The translations under genes and the position numbers were made by a program. This document shows positions 7,921-14,513 of a DNA stretch of 17,294 bases, one piece after another. Position 1 is the stretch's first letter. Each line of letters opens with the position of its first letter. Origin of the DNA: Collinsella sp. (GTDB lineage Bacteria > Actinomycetota > Coriobacteriia > Coriobacteriales > Coriobacteriaceae); assembly GCA_019419485.1 (NCBI GenBank), contig DXZV01000014.1:2633-19926 (forward strand), read 5' to 3'. A model generated the notes under the pieces. The model saw only the letters and a program-made list of their open reading frames with translations. It made no database searches and was not told the origin of the DNA.

Positions 7921-8017
7921 AGCCCGCCAGAGCGAGCAAGGTGCCTTGAAACGAGGCGGCATTGACCTTCTGGTCATGCCGTCGAAGTTGAAAGGCAGAT
8001 TGCCGCTCTGGCGGGCT
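7921..8017 (-). repeat. 97-base rod-like inverted repeat, possible structured RNA or mobile palindrome
   Basis: Perfect 14-bp arms (AGCCCGCCAGAGCG at 7921-7934 and its complement at 8004-8017) enclose further paired segments. On the minus strand these are GCAA/TTGC, TGCCTT/AAGGCA, then CGGCAT/ATGCCG and GACC/GGTC capped by an AGAA loop. No reading frame explains it. Only a short TTT follows the stem on the minus strand, so it is a poor classical terminator. It lies about 40 bases after the htpG stop in the htpG direction and could be a 3' stabilising structure, a small RNA, or a repetitive palindrome. Confidence 0.6.
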
Positions 8018-8031
8018 TGCAGCGTCGGCCG

Positions 8032-8059
8032 GTTACGCGGTTTGGTAAAACCGCGTAAC
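8032..8059 (-). other. 12-bp perfect hairpin abutting the htpG stop codon
   Basis: GTTACGCGGTTT (8032-8043) and its exact complement (8048-8059) are separated by four bases, and the outer arm reaches the last base of the htpG stop codon. No T-tract follows in the minus direction, so it is not a standard intrinsic terminator. It may protect the 3' end of the htpG mRNA or mark a boundary of the repeat cluster beyond it. Confidence 0.6.
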
Positions 8060-10083
8060 TAAAGTAGATCGCAGACAGCTGCGGCGAAGGCCACGGGGTC
8101 CTCGGGCAGAATGCCCTCGACCAGCAGGGCCTGATCGTAGAGCAGGCCGGAGTACTGCTTGATCTTGTCGGCATCGCCTGCCTTCTGAGCAGCGACGAGC
8201 TTGGCAAAGACCGGGTGCTTGGCGTTGAGCTCGAGCACGCGCTGGCTCTTGGGCATACCGTCGGGCGCGCCTTCGGGACCCTTCTGGAGCACCTTCTCCA
8301 TCTCGAGCGAAAGCGGGCCCTCGGTGGTGATGCACGCGGGGGCATCGGTCAGGCGCGCAGAAACGGCAACCTTCTCGACCTTGTCGCCGAGCGCCTCCTT
8401 CATGGCGCCAAAGAGGTCCTCGTTCTCCTTGGTGGCGTCCTCGGCCTCCTTCTTCTCGTCATCGGTCGCCAAGTCAAGATCGCCGGTCGCGACGTTCTTA
8501 AGCTCTAGGTGACGATCCTCGACCTCAGGCTCGGCACCATCGGCAACTGCCTTTTCGGCAGCCTCGCGAGCAGTGTCATCCTCGTAGACCTTGGGCATAT
8601 CGGCAGCCACGTACTCACGCATGGCCTGGAAGGTGAACTCGTCCACGTCCTGCGTCAACAGCAGCACATCGTAACCGCGGTCGAGTACGCTCTTCACGAC
8701 GGGCATCTTGGCCAGACGCTCGCGCGAATCGCCGGCGGCATAGTAGATTGCCTTCTGGCCCTCGGGCATGCCCTTGGCATACTCGGCAAGGGTGATCATC
8801 TTCTGCTCCTTGGCAGACCAGAACAGCAGCAGGTCGGCGAGCTCGTCGGCCTTCATGCCATAGCTCGAGTAGATACCGTACTTAAGACCGCGACCAAAGT
8901 TCTCAAAGAACTTCTCATAGGCCTCGCGGTCGTTGTCACGCATATCCTCAAGGTCAGCGGTGATCTTCTTCTCGACACGCTTGGCAATAGCCTTGAGCTG
9001 ACGGTTCTGCTGCAGCGTCTCGCGCGAGATGTTGAGCGACACGTCGGCGGAATCCACGACGCCGCGGACAAAGTTGTAGTAGTCGGGCAGCAGGTCGTCG
9101 CACTTCTCCATGATCAGGACGTTGGAGCTGTAAAGCGCCAGACCCTTCTCGTAGTCCTTGCTGTACAGATCGAACGGCGCGCGGCCCGGCACAAACAGCA
9201 GGGCGTCATACTCGAGTGTACCCTCCGCATGGAAGCTAATGGTGCGCGCAGGATCGTCAAAGTCGTGGAACGTGGACTTGTAGAACTCGTCGTAGTCCTT
9301 CTGCTCAACGTCGGAGCTGCGCTTTTTCCAGATCGGCGTCATGGAGTTGACGGTCTCGAGCTCCTGGTAGTCCTCGTATTCGGGCTTATAATCGTCGCCA
9401 GCATCCTCGGGCTTGGGCTTCTGGCGGCTCTTGGACACCATCATCTGGATCGGGTAACGCACATAGTTGCTGTACTGCTGAATCAGGCTCTTGAGGCCCC
9501 ACTCGGTCAGGAAGCGATCGTAGGTCTCGGCCTCGCCGTCGGCGTCGAGCTTCTCGTTCTCGCGCAGCGTCAGGATGACATCGGTACCGTGCTCGGCGCG
9601 CTCGCCGTCCTCGATGGTGTAACCCTCAAGACCATCAGACTCCCACACGTGAGCGGTGTCCTCGCCATAGGCGCGGCTGACGACCTTTACGTGGCTGGCA
9701 ACCATAAAGGCCGAGTAGAAGCCCACGCCAAACTGGCCGATAATATCGACATCGGAGCCCTGCTGCTCGGCGTTCTCGGTCTTAAACTCCTCGGAGCCGG
9801 AATGAGCGATGGTGCCCAGATTGCGCTCGAGCTCCTCGGCGGTCATGCCAATGCCGTTATCCGAGATGGTAATGGTGCGGGCGTCTTTATCAAAGGAGAC
9901 GCGAATAGCCAGGTCGCCCTGGTCGAGCTTGACGCTCGGATCCTGCAGGCTCTTAAAGTTGAGCTTGTCGACGGCGTCGCTCGCGTTGGAAATAAGCTCG
10001 CGCAGGAAGATTTCCTTATTGGTGTAGATGGAGTTGATCATGAGGTCGAGCAGTTTTTTGCTCTCGGTCTTAAATTGACGCAT
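8059..10083 (-). CDS. htpG: Molecular chaperone HtpG (Hsp90)
   Basis: ATP-dependent cytoplasmic Hsp90 chaperone of 674 residues. The N-terminal GHKL ATPase domain shows Glu29 and Asn33 in LRELISNASDAVDKL, DNGIGM at 75-80 and GQFGVGFYSAF at 116-126. The middle domain has LNISRETLQQNR at about 350-361, whose arginine corresponds to the ATP-contacting catalytic-loop residue. The C-terminal dimerisation domain has ALGDKVEKV and RLTDAPACI. It is longer than E. coli HtpG (624 residues), largely because of an acidic, Ala-rich insert around 494-527. The ATG is supported by AAAGGA 8 bases upstream. The gene stands alone, with a terminator-like hairpin in its leader and structured repeats after its stop. 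No CIRCE or HspR-type (HAIR) operator is visible upstream. Confidence 0.97.
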   Translation of the reverse strand: MRQFKTESKKLLDLMINSIYTNKEIFLRELISNASDAVDKLNFKSLQDPSVKLDQGDLAIRVSFDKDARTITISDNGIGMTAEELERNLGTIAHSGSEEFKTENAEQQGSDVDIIGQFGVGFYSAFMVASHVKVVSRAYGEDTAHVWESDGLEGYTIEDGERAEHGTDVILTLRENEKLDADGEAETYDRFLTEWGLKSLIQQYSNYVRYPIQMMVSKSRQKPKPEDAGDDYKPEYEDYQELETVNSMTPIWKKRSSDVEQKDYDEFYKSTFHDFDDPARTISFHAEGTLEYDALLFVPGRAPFDLYSKDYEKGLALYSSNVLIMEKCDDLLPDYYNFVRGVVDSADVSLNISRETLQQNRQLKAIAKRVEKKITADLEDMRDNDREAYEKFFENFGRGLKYGIYSSYGMKADELADLLLFWSAKEQKMITLAEYAKGMPEGQKAIYYAAGDSRERLAKMPVVKSVLDRGYDVLLLTQDVDEFTFQAMREYVAADMPKVYEDDTAREAAEKAVADGAEPEVEDRHLELKNVATGDLDLATDDEKKEAEDATKENEDLFGAMKEALGDKVEKVAVSARLTDAPACITTEGPLSLEMEKVLQKGPEGAPDGMPKSQRVLELNAKHPVFAKLVAAQKAGDADKIKQYSGLLYDQALLVEGILPEDPVAFAAAVCDLL

Positions 10084-10113
10084 GTGCAGTCCTTTCGCGC
10101 TACCCCTGCCCGC

Positions 10114-10138
10114 AAAAACGGCCCGGTTGCCCGAGCCG
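10114..10138 (-). terminator. Intrinsic terminator-like hairpin in the htpG leader
   Basis: On the minus strand CGGCTCGG (10138-10131) pairs with CCGGGCCG (10126-10119) around a GCAA tetraloop and is followed by TTTTT (10118-10114). It could end transcription coming from the acetyltransferase gene. It is only about 30 bases before the htpG ATG, too close for a full promoter to fit after it, so htpG transcripts probably pass through it. Confidence 0.8.
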
Positions 10139-10169
10139 CATCGCAGACCTGCTATGTTCAGACTTAGAT

Positions 10170-10198
10170 TTTATAACCCATTAGCGCGCATATATACA
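10170..10198 (-). promoter_or_regulatory. Weak candidate promoter for htpG
   Basis: On the minus strand TATAAA (10175-10170) has TGTATA (10198-10193) 17 bases upstream. The surrounding region is the only A/T-rich patch between the acetyltransferase gene and htpG. If used, transcription would start near 10163 and include the leader hairpin at 10114-10138. The -35 matches consensus poorly. Confidence 0.3.
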
Positions 10199-10267
10199 CA
10201 CGGTATCGAAAAACTGCATGTCCAAACGCTCCGATGCGCCAATTGCCAAGGAGTATCCCCAACTACC

Positions 10268-10294
10268 GGCAGAAAAGGAACGTCCCTATCTGCC
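10268..10294. repeat. Short hairpin containing a GGGACGTTCC repeat fragment, overlapping a stop codon
   Basis: GGCAGA and TCTGCC (10268-10273, 10289-10294) enclose a loop whose minus-strand sequence includes AGGGACGTTCC, the core of the repeats at 7806-7883. The hairpin overlaps the last codons and TAG stop of the acetyltransferase gene, so the repeat may have supplied the current stop codon. A further fragment (GTTAGGGACAGATTTT, 10812-10827, plus strand) sits between that gene and the phosphatase gene. Confidence 0.55.
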
Positions 10295-10786
10295 ATCTAC
10301 GCGCTTAGCCATCCAGGCATGGGGCTGGCCTTCATCCTCATAGTCCACCGGGGCAATTTGCGTGTAGCCCGCCTTTGCATAGAGCGGCAGCACGTATTCC
10401 TGCGCATGCAGCTTAATAAGCTTAGCGCCGGCATCGCGTGCACACGCACCGCTGGCCTCAACGATCGCACTCGCCAGTCCACGACGACGCATAGCCGGCA
10501 GCACGGCCACGCGCCCCATAATGTAGGTCTCCCCCGCCGCGACACCTTCGTCCAAGTCGCACGCCGGCGACACCGGAGCCTCTGCGTCAGCCGCGCGCTC
10601 AAGCTCTTCGGGAAACACGCGCGAGCAACCGACAAGCTCGCCGTCTACATAGAGCGTCACATGAATGCAGTTCGGATCCTCGTCGATAGCGTCGAACTCA
10701 TTCTCGTAGCCCTGCTCGTCCATAAAAACGACGCGGCGCACCAACGCCGCGTCATCAAAGCATCCCGTCTTAAGTTGGATATCCAT
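10286..10786 (-). CDS. GNAT-family N-acetyltransferase (YjcF/ElaA-like)
   Basis: Predicted acetyl-CoA-dependent acetyltransferase of 166 residues; acceptor unknown. The acetyl-CoA-binding motif A is clear: YIMGRVAVLPAMRRRGLAS at about 88-106, ending in an RRxGxA-type pyrophosphate loop. Helical and strand regions follow, then LPLYAKAGY at about 133-141, the typical motif B. The N-terminal part (ENEFDAIDEDP, HVTLYVDGELVG) resembles YjcF/ElaA-type small GNAT enzymes. The ATG at 10786 is chosen over an in-frame TTG 18 bases upstream because AAAGGG precedes it by 5 bases. It sits 39 bases after the phosphatase gene with no terminator between, so it probably shares the CpsC-CpsD-CpsB transcript. 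Its link to polysaccharide control is unclear. Confidence 0.87.
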   Translation of the reverse strand: MDIQLKTGCFDDAALVRRVVFMDEQGYENEFDAIDEDPNCIHVTLYVDGELVGCSRVFPEELERAADAEAPVSPACDLDEGVAAGETYIMGRVAVLPAMRRRGLASAIVEASGACARDAGAKLIKLHAQEYVLPLYAKAGYTQIAPVDYEDEGQPHAWMAKRVDGR

Positions 10787-10825
10787 GGCTGCCCTTTCAT
10801 TCAATGCGAACGTTAGGGACAGATT

Positions 10826-11476
10826 TTAGCGAAAATGAGCTCCGCGCACGCTAAACTTCGCGCGAGCCTTCGCCAGGCAGTCGTAATGACCCACGTTATG
10901 GGCATCGCTCGCGATGAAGCTGTACAGGTTCTGATCGAACAGGCGCTGTGCCGGCTTTTTCTCGCGACCAAAGCGACCGCCGGCAATAAAGTCCGCCGAA
11001 GCCTGCAGCTTGCAGCCCATATCGACCAGGCGCTCCGCCACACTTACATCCTTTTGAACCGCACGATAGCGCTCAGGATGAGCGATGATCACCTGGTAGC
11101 CACGGCACTGCAAATCGTAAATCGTATTCTCGTACTCTCTAAACGCATACGCATCGGCATGCGTCGAAAGCTCGAGCAGAAACTCGTTGGTCCCATCGAA
11201 ATGCAAGTGCTCCGCGGCATCGATACCAAGCTCAACGAGCTTTCGATGGTTGACCTCGAAGCCCATCTGGAGCGGAAAACCGTCAGCGTTATCGCGCAGC
11301 AGCTCAAAGGCATCCCACATCTTGTCGTAATCAAAATAGGGATCACGGCAGTGAGGAGTGCAAACAATTCTGGTTACACCGGCCCGCTTGGCAGCCTCGA
11401 GCATCGCCAAGCTCTCTTCGAGATCGGCGGCGCCGTCGTCTACACCCGGCAAGATATGGCAATGAATGTCACGCAT
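10826..11476 (-). CDS. CpsB/CapC-type tyrosine-protein phosphatase (PHP fold)
   Basis: Metal-dependent phosphatase of 216 residues that should dephosphorylate the tyrosine tail of the neighbouring CpsD-like kinase. PHP motifs appear in order: DIHCHILPGVDDGA at about 3-16 with metal-binding His5 and His7, CTPHCRDPYF around 39-48, a glutamate in the GFEVN segment, IIAHPERY near the middle, and SDAHN near the C-terminus. Length is slightly under the usual 240-255. The ATG has AAGG 9 bases upstream and lies 17 bases after the kinase stop. The kinase-then-phosphatase order with a chain-length protein first differs from the pneumococcal order (cpsB, cpsC, cpsD) but keeps all three partners. No lesion is visible in the active-site motifs. 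Confidence 0.92.
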   Translation of the reverse strand: MRDIHCHILPGVDDGAADLEESLAMLEAAKRAGVTRIVCTPHCRDPYFDYDKMWDAFELLRDNADGFPLQMGFEVNHRKLVELGIDAAEHLHFDGTNEFLLELSTHADAYAFREYENTIYDLQCRGYQVIIAHPERYRAVQKDVSVAERLVDMGCKLQASADFIAGGRFGREKKPAQRLFDQNLYSFIASDAHNVGHYDCLAKARAKFSVRGAHFR

Positions 11477-11493
11477 AGGTCAGCCTTAATCAA

Positions 11494-12231
11494 CTAAACG
11501 TTTGCTCGGTTGGTGAAGATGCCCTTTTTGGAAGTGCCCTGATCGTCGGAGCCCTTCTTAACCTTCTTACCGTCCTTGGTGTAGTAAGAATAGTAGTACT
11601 CGCTGGTCTCGGTCTCACAGTAATTCATGACGGTACCGATGAGCTTGACCTTCTCGGACTTCTTAAGCTGACCGATGGCGTTGAGCGCCTCCTCGCGCTT
11701 GGTGAAGTCCTCGCGCACCACGAACAGCGCGCCGTCGGTCAAGCTGGCAATCTCGGCAGCATCGATAAAGGTGCCGACCGGAGGAGCATCGAAGATGACG
11801 TACTGGAACTTGGCGGACAGTGCCTTTACCAGCTTGGCAAAGCGATGGGAGACGATGATGTCGGCAGGATTGGGAATGTGCGGCTCGGCATCGAGGAAGT
11901 AGAAGTTCTTCTGACCCGTCTCGACAATTGCCTGGTCAATGGAGATCTGCTCGGAAAGGACCGCATAGAGTCCGCCGCGCGAACGAACGCCGAGCATATC
12001 GGAAAGGGACCTGCGGCGCATATCGGCCTCGACCAGGAGCACGGACTTGCCGCTCGTGGCGATTGCCTGAGCAAGGTTAATGGAAACCGTAGACTTGCCC
12101 TCGTTGGGAATCGAGGAGGTAACGGTGATGGTGCGAATGGGGTCGTCCACGCTCGCAAAGCGGATGTTGGCCAGAAGGGTCTTGGCGGCATTCTGTACAA
12201 CGAGCTTATCGGTGTTCTTTGCCTTAGCCAT
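11494..12231 (-). CDS. CpsD/CapB-type bacterial tyrosine kinase
   Basis: Cytoplasmic BY-kinase of 245 residues that needs the CpsC-like membrane partner for activation. It has Walker A SSIPNEGKST (39-48, Lys46), Walker A' VLLVEADMRR (64-73), Walker B YVIFDAPP (144-151), and a C-terminal tyrosine cluster EYYYSYYTKD (about 211-220) for autophosphorylation, followed by a Lys-rich tail. The helix that in most relatives carries the EX2RX2R ring-assembly motif here reads NAAKTLLANI, so Glu and both Arg appear replaced. The ATG is two bases after the upstream stop, and AAAGGTGG inside the upstream gene's last codons is the ribosome site, suggesting coupling. It would control polysaccharide assembly, though no glycosyltransferase genes are next to it. 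Confidence 0.92.
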   Translation of the reverse strand: MAKAKNTDKLVVQNAAKTLLANIRFASVDDPIRTITVTSSIPNEGKSTVSINLAQAIATSGKSVLLVEADMRRRSLSDMLGVRSRGGLYAVLSEQISIDQAIVETGQKNFYFLDAEPHIPNPADIIVSHRFAKLVKALSAKFQYVIFDAPPVGTFIDAAEIASLTDGALFVVREDFTKREEALNAIGQLKKSEKVKLIGTVMNYCETETSEYYYSYYTKDGKKVKKGSDDQGTSKKGIFTNRANV

Positions 12232-12233
12232 GC

Positions 12234-12890
12234 CTATTTACCACCTTTCATAGCCGGAATTCGGCCAACAACGGGAATACCCAGGAGCTCTTCTGCCTCT
12301 TCGGCACCGCGGATGCGGGTATTGAGCATGTCTGCCAAAACGACATAGGCAACTGCGATAAAGATACCGGCGAGGAACGCGACGGCAATATACAGCGTAC
12401 GCTTGGGGCCGCTGGGGGCTTCGGGGGTCTTAGCCTCGTCGATAACGTTGATGCTCTGGGCAGCGCCGACGTTCTGAGCGACCGTACTCACCGAGCTGGC
12501 AATGGCCTTTGCGACCTCAGCCGTCTCCTTGGCATCGGTACCGGTAACCGAAAGCGTAATGACACGCGTGGTGGTCTCGGAGGAAACAGACACCTTGTAG
12601 TCATCCAGATCGGTGAGGCCCAGTTCTTTGGCGGCGCCGCTCTTAACGCTATCGCTATCAAGCAGCGTGGCGATATCGTTGGAAAGCATCTGGCTCGCCG
12701 AGAGATCGTTGTAGCTCATCTGACCGCTATCGTCGGTCTTGGCGAGAATGTACATGCTCGTCGTCGCGGTATAGGTGTTGTCCATCGCAACGAAGGACAC
12801 GATGCCCATGGCGATCGCGCAGACCACCGGAAGGGTGATGACCAGCTTGAGGTGCTTCTTCAGCAGCTGGAACAGTTCGAGAAGGGTCAT
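12234..12890 (-). CDS. Wzz/CpsC-type chain-length determinant and kinase activator
   Basis: Membrane protein of 218 residues belonging to the polysaccharide co-polymerases (CpsC, CapA, YveK). Two helices (about 17-37 and 166-190) bracket an extracellular domain with the usual NTYTATTSMYI start. The pre-TM2 segment has the Pro-rich family signature (TPEAPSGPKR). The short cytoplasmic end (GIPVVGRIPAMKGGK) is the part that in relatives contacts and activates the tyrosine kinase encoded next. The ATG has AAAGG 8 bases upstream. It is the first gene of a four-gene transcript (this, kinase, phosphatase, acetyltransferase), with a plausible promoter at 12938-12966. Confidence 0.92.
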   Translation of the reverse strand: MTLLELFQLLKKHLKLVITLPVVCAIAMGIVSFVAMDNTYTATTSMYILAKTDDSGQMSYNDLSASQMLSNDIATLLDSDSVKSGAAKELGLTDLDDYKVSVSSETTTRVITLSVTGTDAKETAEVAKAIASSVSTVAQNVGAAQSINVIDEAKTPEAPSGPKRTLYIAVAFLAGIFIAVAYVVLADMLNTRIRGAEEAEELLGIPVVGRIPAMKGGK

Positions 12891-12937
12891 GCAGCTTGCC
12901 TTTCATTTCCCCAGTTCGGATTGACAAAACTGTCCGT

Positions 12938-12966
12938 ATGTTATCGCATCTTTTTACCGAGACCAA
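12938..12966 (-). promoter_or_regulatory. Putative promoter of the CpsC-CpsD-CpsB operon
   Basis: On the minus strand TTGGTC (12966-12961) is followed after 17 bases by TAACAT (12943-12938), about 48 bases before the CpsC-like ATG. Just downstream is a small imperfect dyad (12917-12936, with GACA/TGTC arms) in the predicted leader, which could be an operator or hairpin. Confidence 0.45.
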
Positions 12967-13017
12967 ACTCTATACATAAGAAACAGGCTCTCCTGTAAAA
13001 ATGACGGAAGCAATCGT

Positions 13018-13060
13018 AAAAATGCACAACAACGCCGCACCCGAAAGTCCGATGCGGCGT
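13018..13060 (-). terminator. Probable terminator after the sensor kinase gene
   Basis: On the minus strand ACGCCGCA (13060-13053) pairs with TGCGGCGT (13039-13032). A T-rich stretch follows only after a gap (TGTTGTGC, then TTTTT at 13022-13018). The 8-bp GC-rich stem 25 bases after the kinase stop fits an intrinsic terminator, but the spaced T-tract makes it less certain. A weaker 5-bp hairpin (ACAGG/CCTGT) lies just beyond. Confidence 0.5.
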
Positions 13061-13085
13061 CTACATCAATATCTATGTTGTATCG

Positions 13086-14510
13086 CTATGCGAATGGCTC
13101 GTCCTGCTGTATGGGAAACGTCACCGTAATGGTGGTTCCCACGCCCAACTCGCTCGACAGATCGAGCGTGGCGTGATGATACAGGGCCGCATGCTTGACA
13201 ATGGCAAGCCCCAGGCCGGTTCCGCCGCGTGCCTTGGATCTACTCTTGTCCACGCGATAGAACCGCTCAAATACCTTGCCCTGTTCTTCAGGCGCGATAC
13301 CGATTCCCGTGTCGGCGACCGCGAGGAACGGATGACCTTCGCCGTTGGTGCCGCACTGCAGCGCAACCGTACCGCCGGGTCGATTGTAGCGGATGGCGTT
13401 GCTTGCCAGATTGTAGATGAGCTCGTCAATCAAGCGCGACACGCCTTCGATGACCACAGGCTTGGTCTCATGACTTATCGTCACATTCGCTTGACGGGCG
13501 ACCTGTTCAAGACGCTGCTCAACCGTGTAGATGGCACGCGAGAGCTCAATAGGCTCCGTGGACCCAATGGGCACTGCCTCGCCTTCAGTTGCACGTTCGG
13601 CCTCGTCCAAGTTAGACAGCGTAAGGATGTCGTTGACAAGCGCTGCCAAGCGGCCCGCCTCACGATAGATGCGACCGCCAAAGTTGCGCAGGTCGTCCTC
13701 GCCCTCGACCATGCCGTTTGCGATGAGCTCGGCATAGCCCGAAATCGCCGTAAGCGGCGTCTTGAGCTCATGGGTGATATTCGCCGTGAACTCGCGGCGC
13801 ATACGGTCGTTGTCCGCTAGCACCGCCATTTGGCGCTTGAGTTCCTGGCGCTGCGACTCGATACGCTCAAGCATGGGGACCATCTCGGCATAGGCGTGCT
13901 CATAGCTACGGCGTGGGTGATCCAAATCCACCTCTTGCAACGGCGCGATGATGGCACGGGACTCACGGCGCGCCATAAAAAACGAGAGTACTGCACCCGC
14001 TACTGCGATAAGCAGCATCGGCGCCAGCATCGACAGCAAAATCGCCGCAACACCAGGCTGGGCCTGCGCCAAGCGGACGACCTGGCCGTTATCAAGGGTG
14101 ACGGCGCGATACAGCATAATCTCGTCGAGTGTAGAGCTTGCGCGCTCCGCGGAACCCGAACCACTCTCAAAGGCCTCGATGACCTCGGGGCGATCGCCAT
14201 GGTTGGGCAGTGTGGAAGGCGACGCCTCGTTGTCGTAGGCAACAGATCCGTCCTTATTGATCAGCGTGATACGAAGATCCTCGCGATCGAGGCTTCGCAA
14301 GAACGGAATGGGCTCCTGTTGCTCGTCGAGGGCGGCAGCAATGAGCTCGGTTTCCTGCGCCAGATTGGCACTCGTGGCATCCGCCAAAGTGTTTTGCACA
14401 AAGAACGCACCCAGCACCGTAAACGCCACGATAACCGCCATGGCGCAGACAAAGATCGTCACAAAAACGCGGTGCGACAGCGTATGTTTTCCCTGGGGGG
14501 CGAAGACCAC
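13086..14510 (-). CDS. PhoR-type sensor histidine kinase
   Basis: Membrane sensor kinase of 474 residues, partner of the response regulator encoded immediately before it. TM1 is at about 15-38, an extracellular sensor of about 115 residues includes ITLINKDGSVAYDN, TM2 is at about 155-179, then a linker. The HisKA domain carries FTANITHELKTPLTAISGY with phospho-accepting His247. The HATPase_c domain shows NLASNAIRYN (N box), VADTGIGIAPEE (G1), FERFYRVDKSRS (F box) and GGTGLGLAIVKH (G2). It starts at GTG, supported by GGAG six bases upstream inside the end of the regulator gene; the two genes are three bases apart. Next to pstB, it is most simply a phosphate-starvation PhoR, though no phosphate-binding element is visible and the sensed signal is inferred from context. 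Confidence 0.9.
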   Translation of the reverse strand: MVFAPQGKHTLSHRVFVTIFVCAMAVIVAFTVLGAFFVQNTLADATSANLAQETELIAAALDEQQEPIPFLRSLDREDLRITLINKDGSVAYDNEASPSTLPNHGDRPEVIEAFESGSGSAERASSTLDEIMLYRAVTLDNGQVVRLAQAQPGVAAILLSMLAPMLLIAVAGAVLSFFMARRESRAIIAPLQEVDLDHPRRSYEHAYAEMVPMLERIESQRQELKRQMAVLADNDRMRREFTANITHELKTPLTAISGYAELIANGMVEGEDDLRNFGGRIYREAGRLAALVNDILTLSNLDEAERATEGEAVPIGSTEPIELSRAIYTVEQRLEQVARQANVTISHETKPVVIEGVSRLIDELIYNLASNAIRYNRPGGTVALQCGTNGEGHPFLAVADTGIGIAPEEQGKVFERFYRVDKSRSKARGGTGLGLAIVKHAALYHHATLDLSSELGVGTTITVTFPIQQDEPFA

Positions 14511-14513
14511 GGG

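Noticed and set aside
8509..10167. 552-codon open frame on the plus strand opposite htpG
   Set aside because: It is the mirror of the htpG frame. The translation is Leu/Val/His/Gly-rich, matches no family I know, and arises from GC-rich codon bias on the opposite strand.
12974..13002. 5-bp hairpin ACAGG/CCTGT considered as the kinase terminator
   Set aside because: The stem is short and the following T-run is interrupted; the 8-bp GC-rich stem at 13032-13060 is the better candidate.
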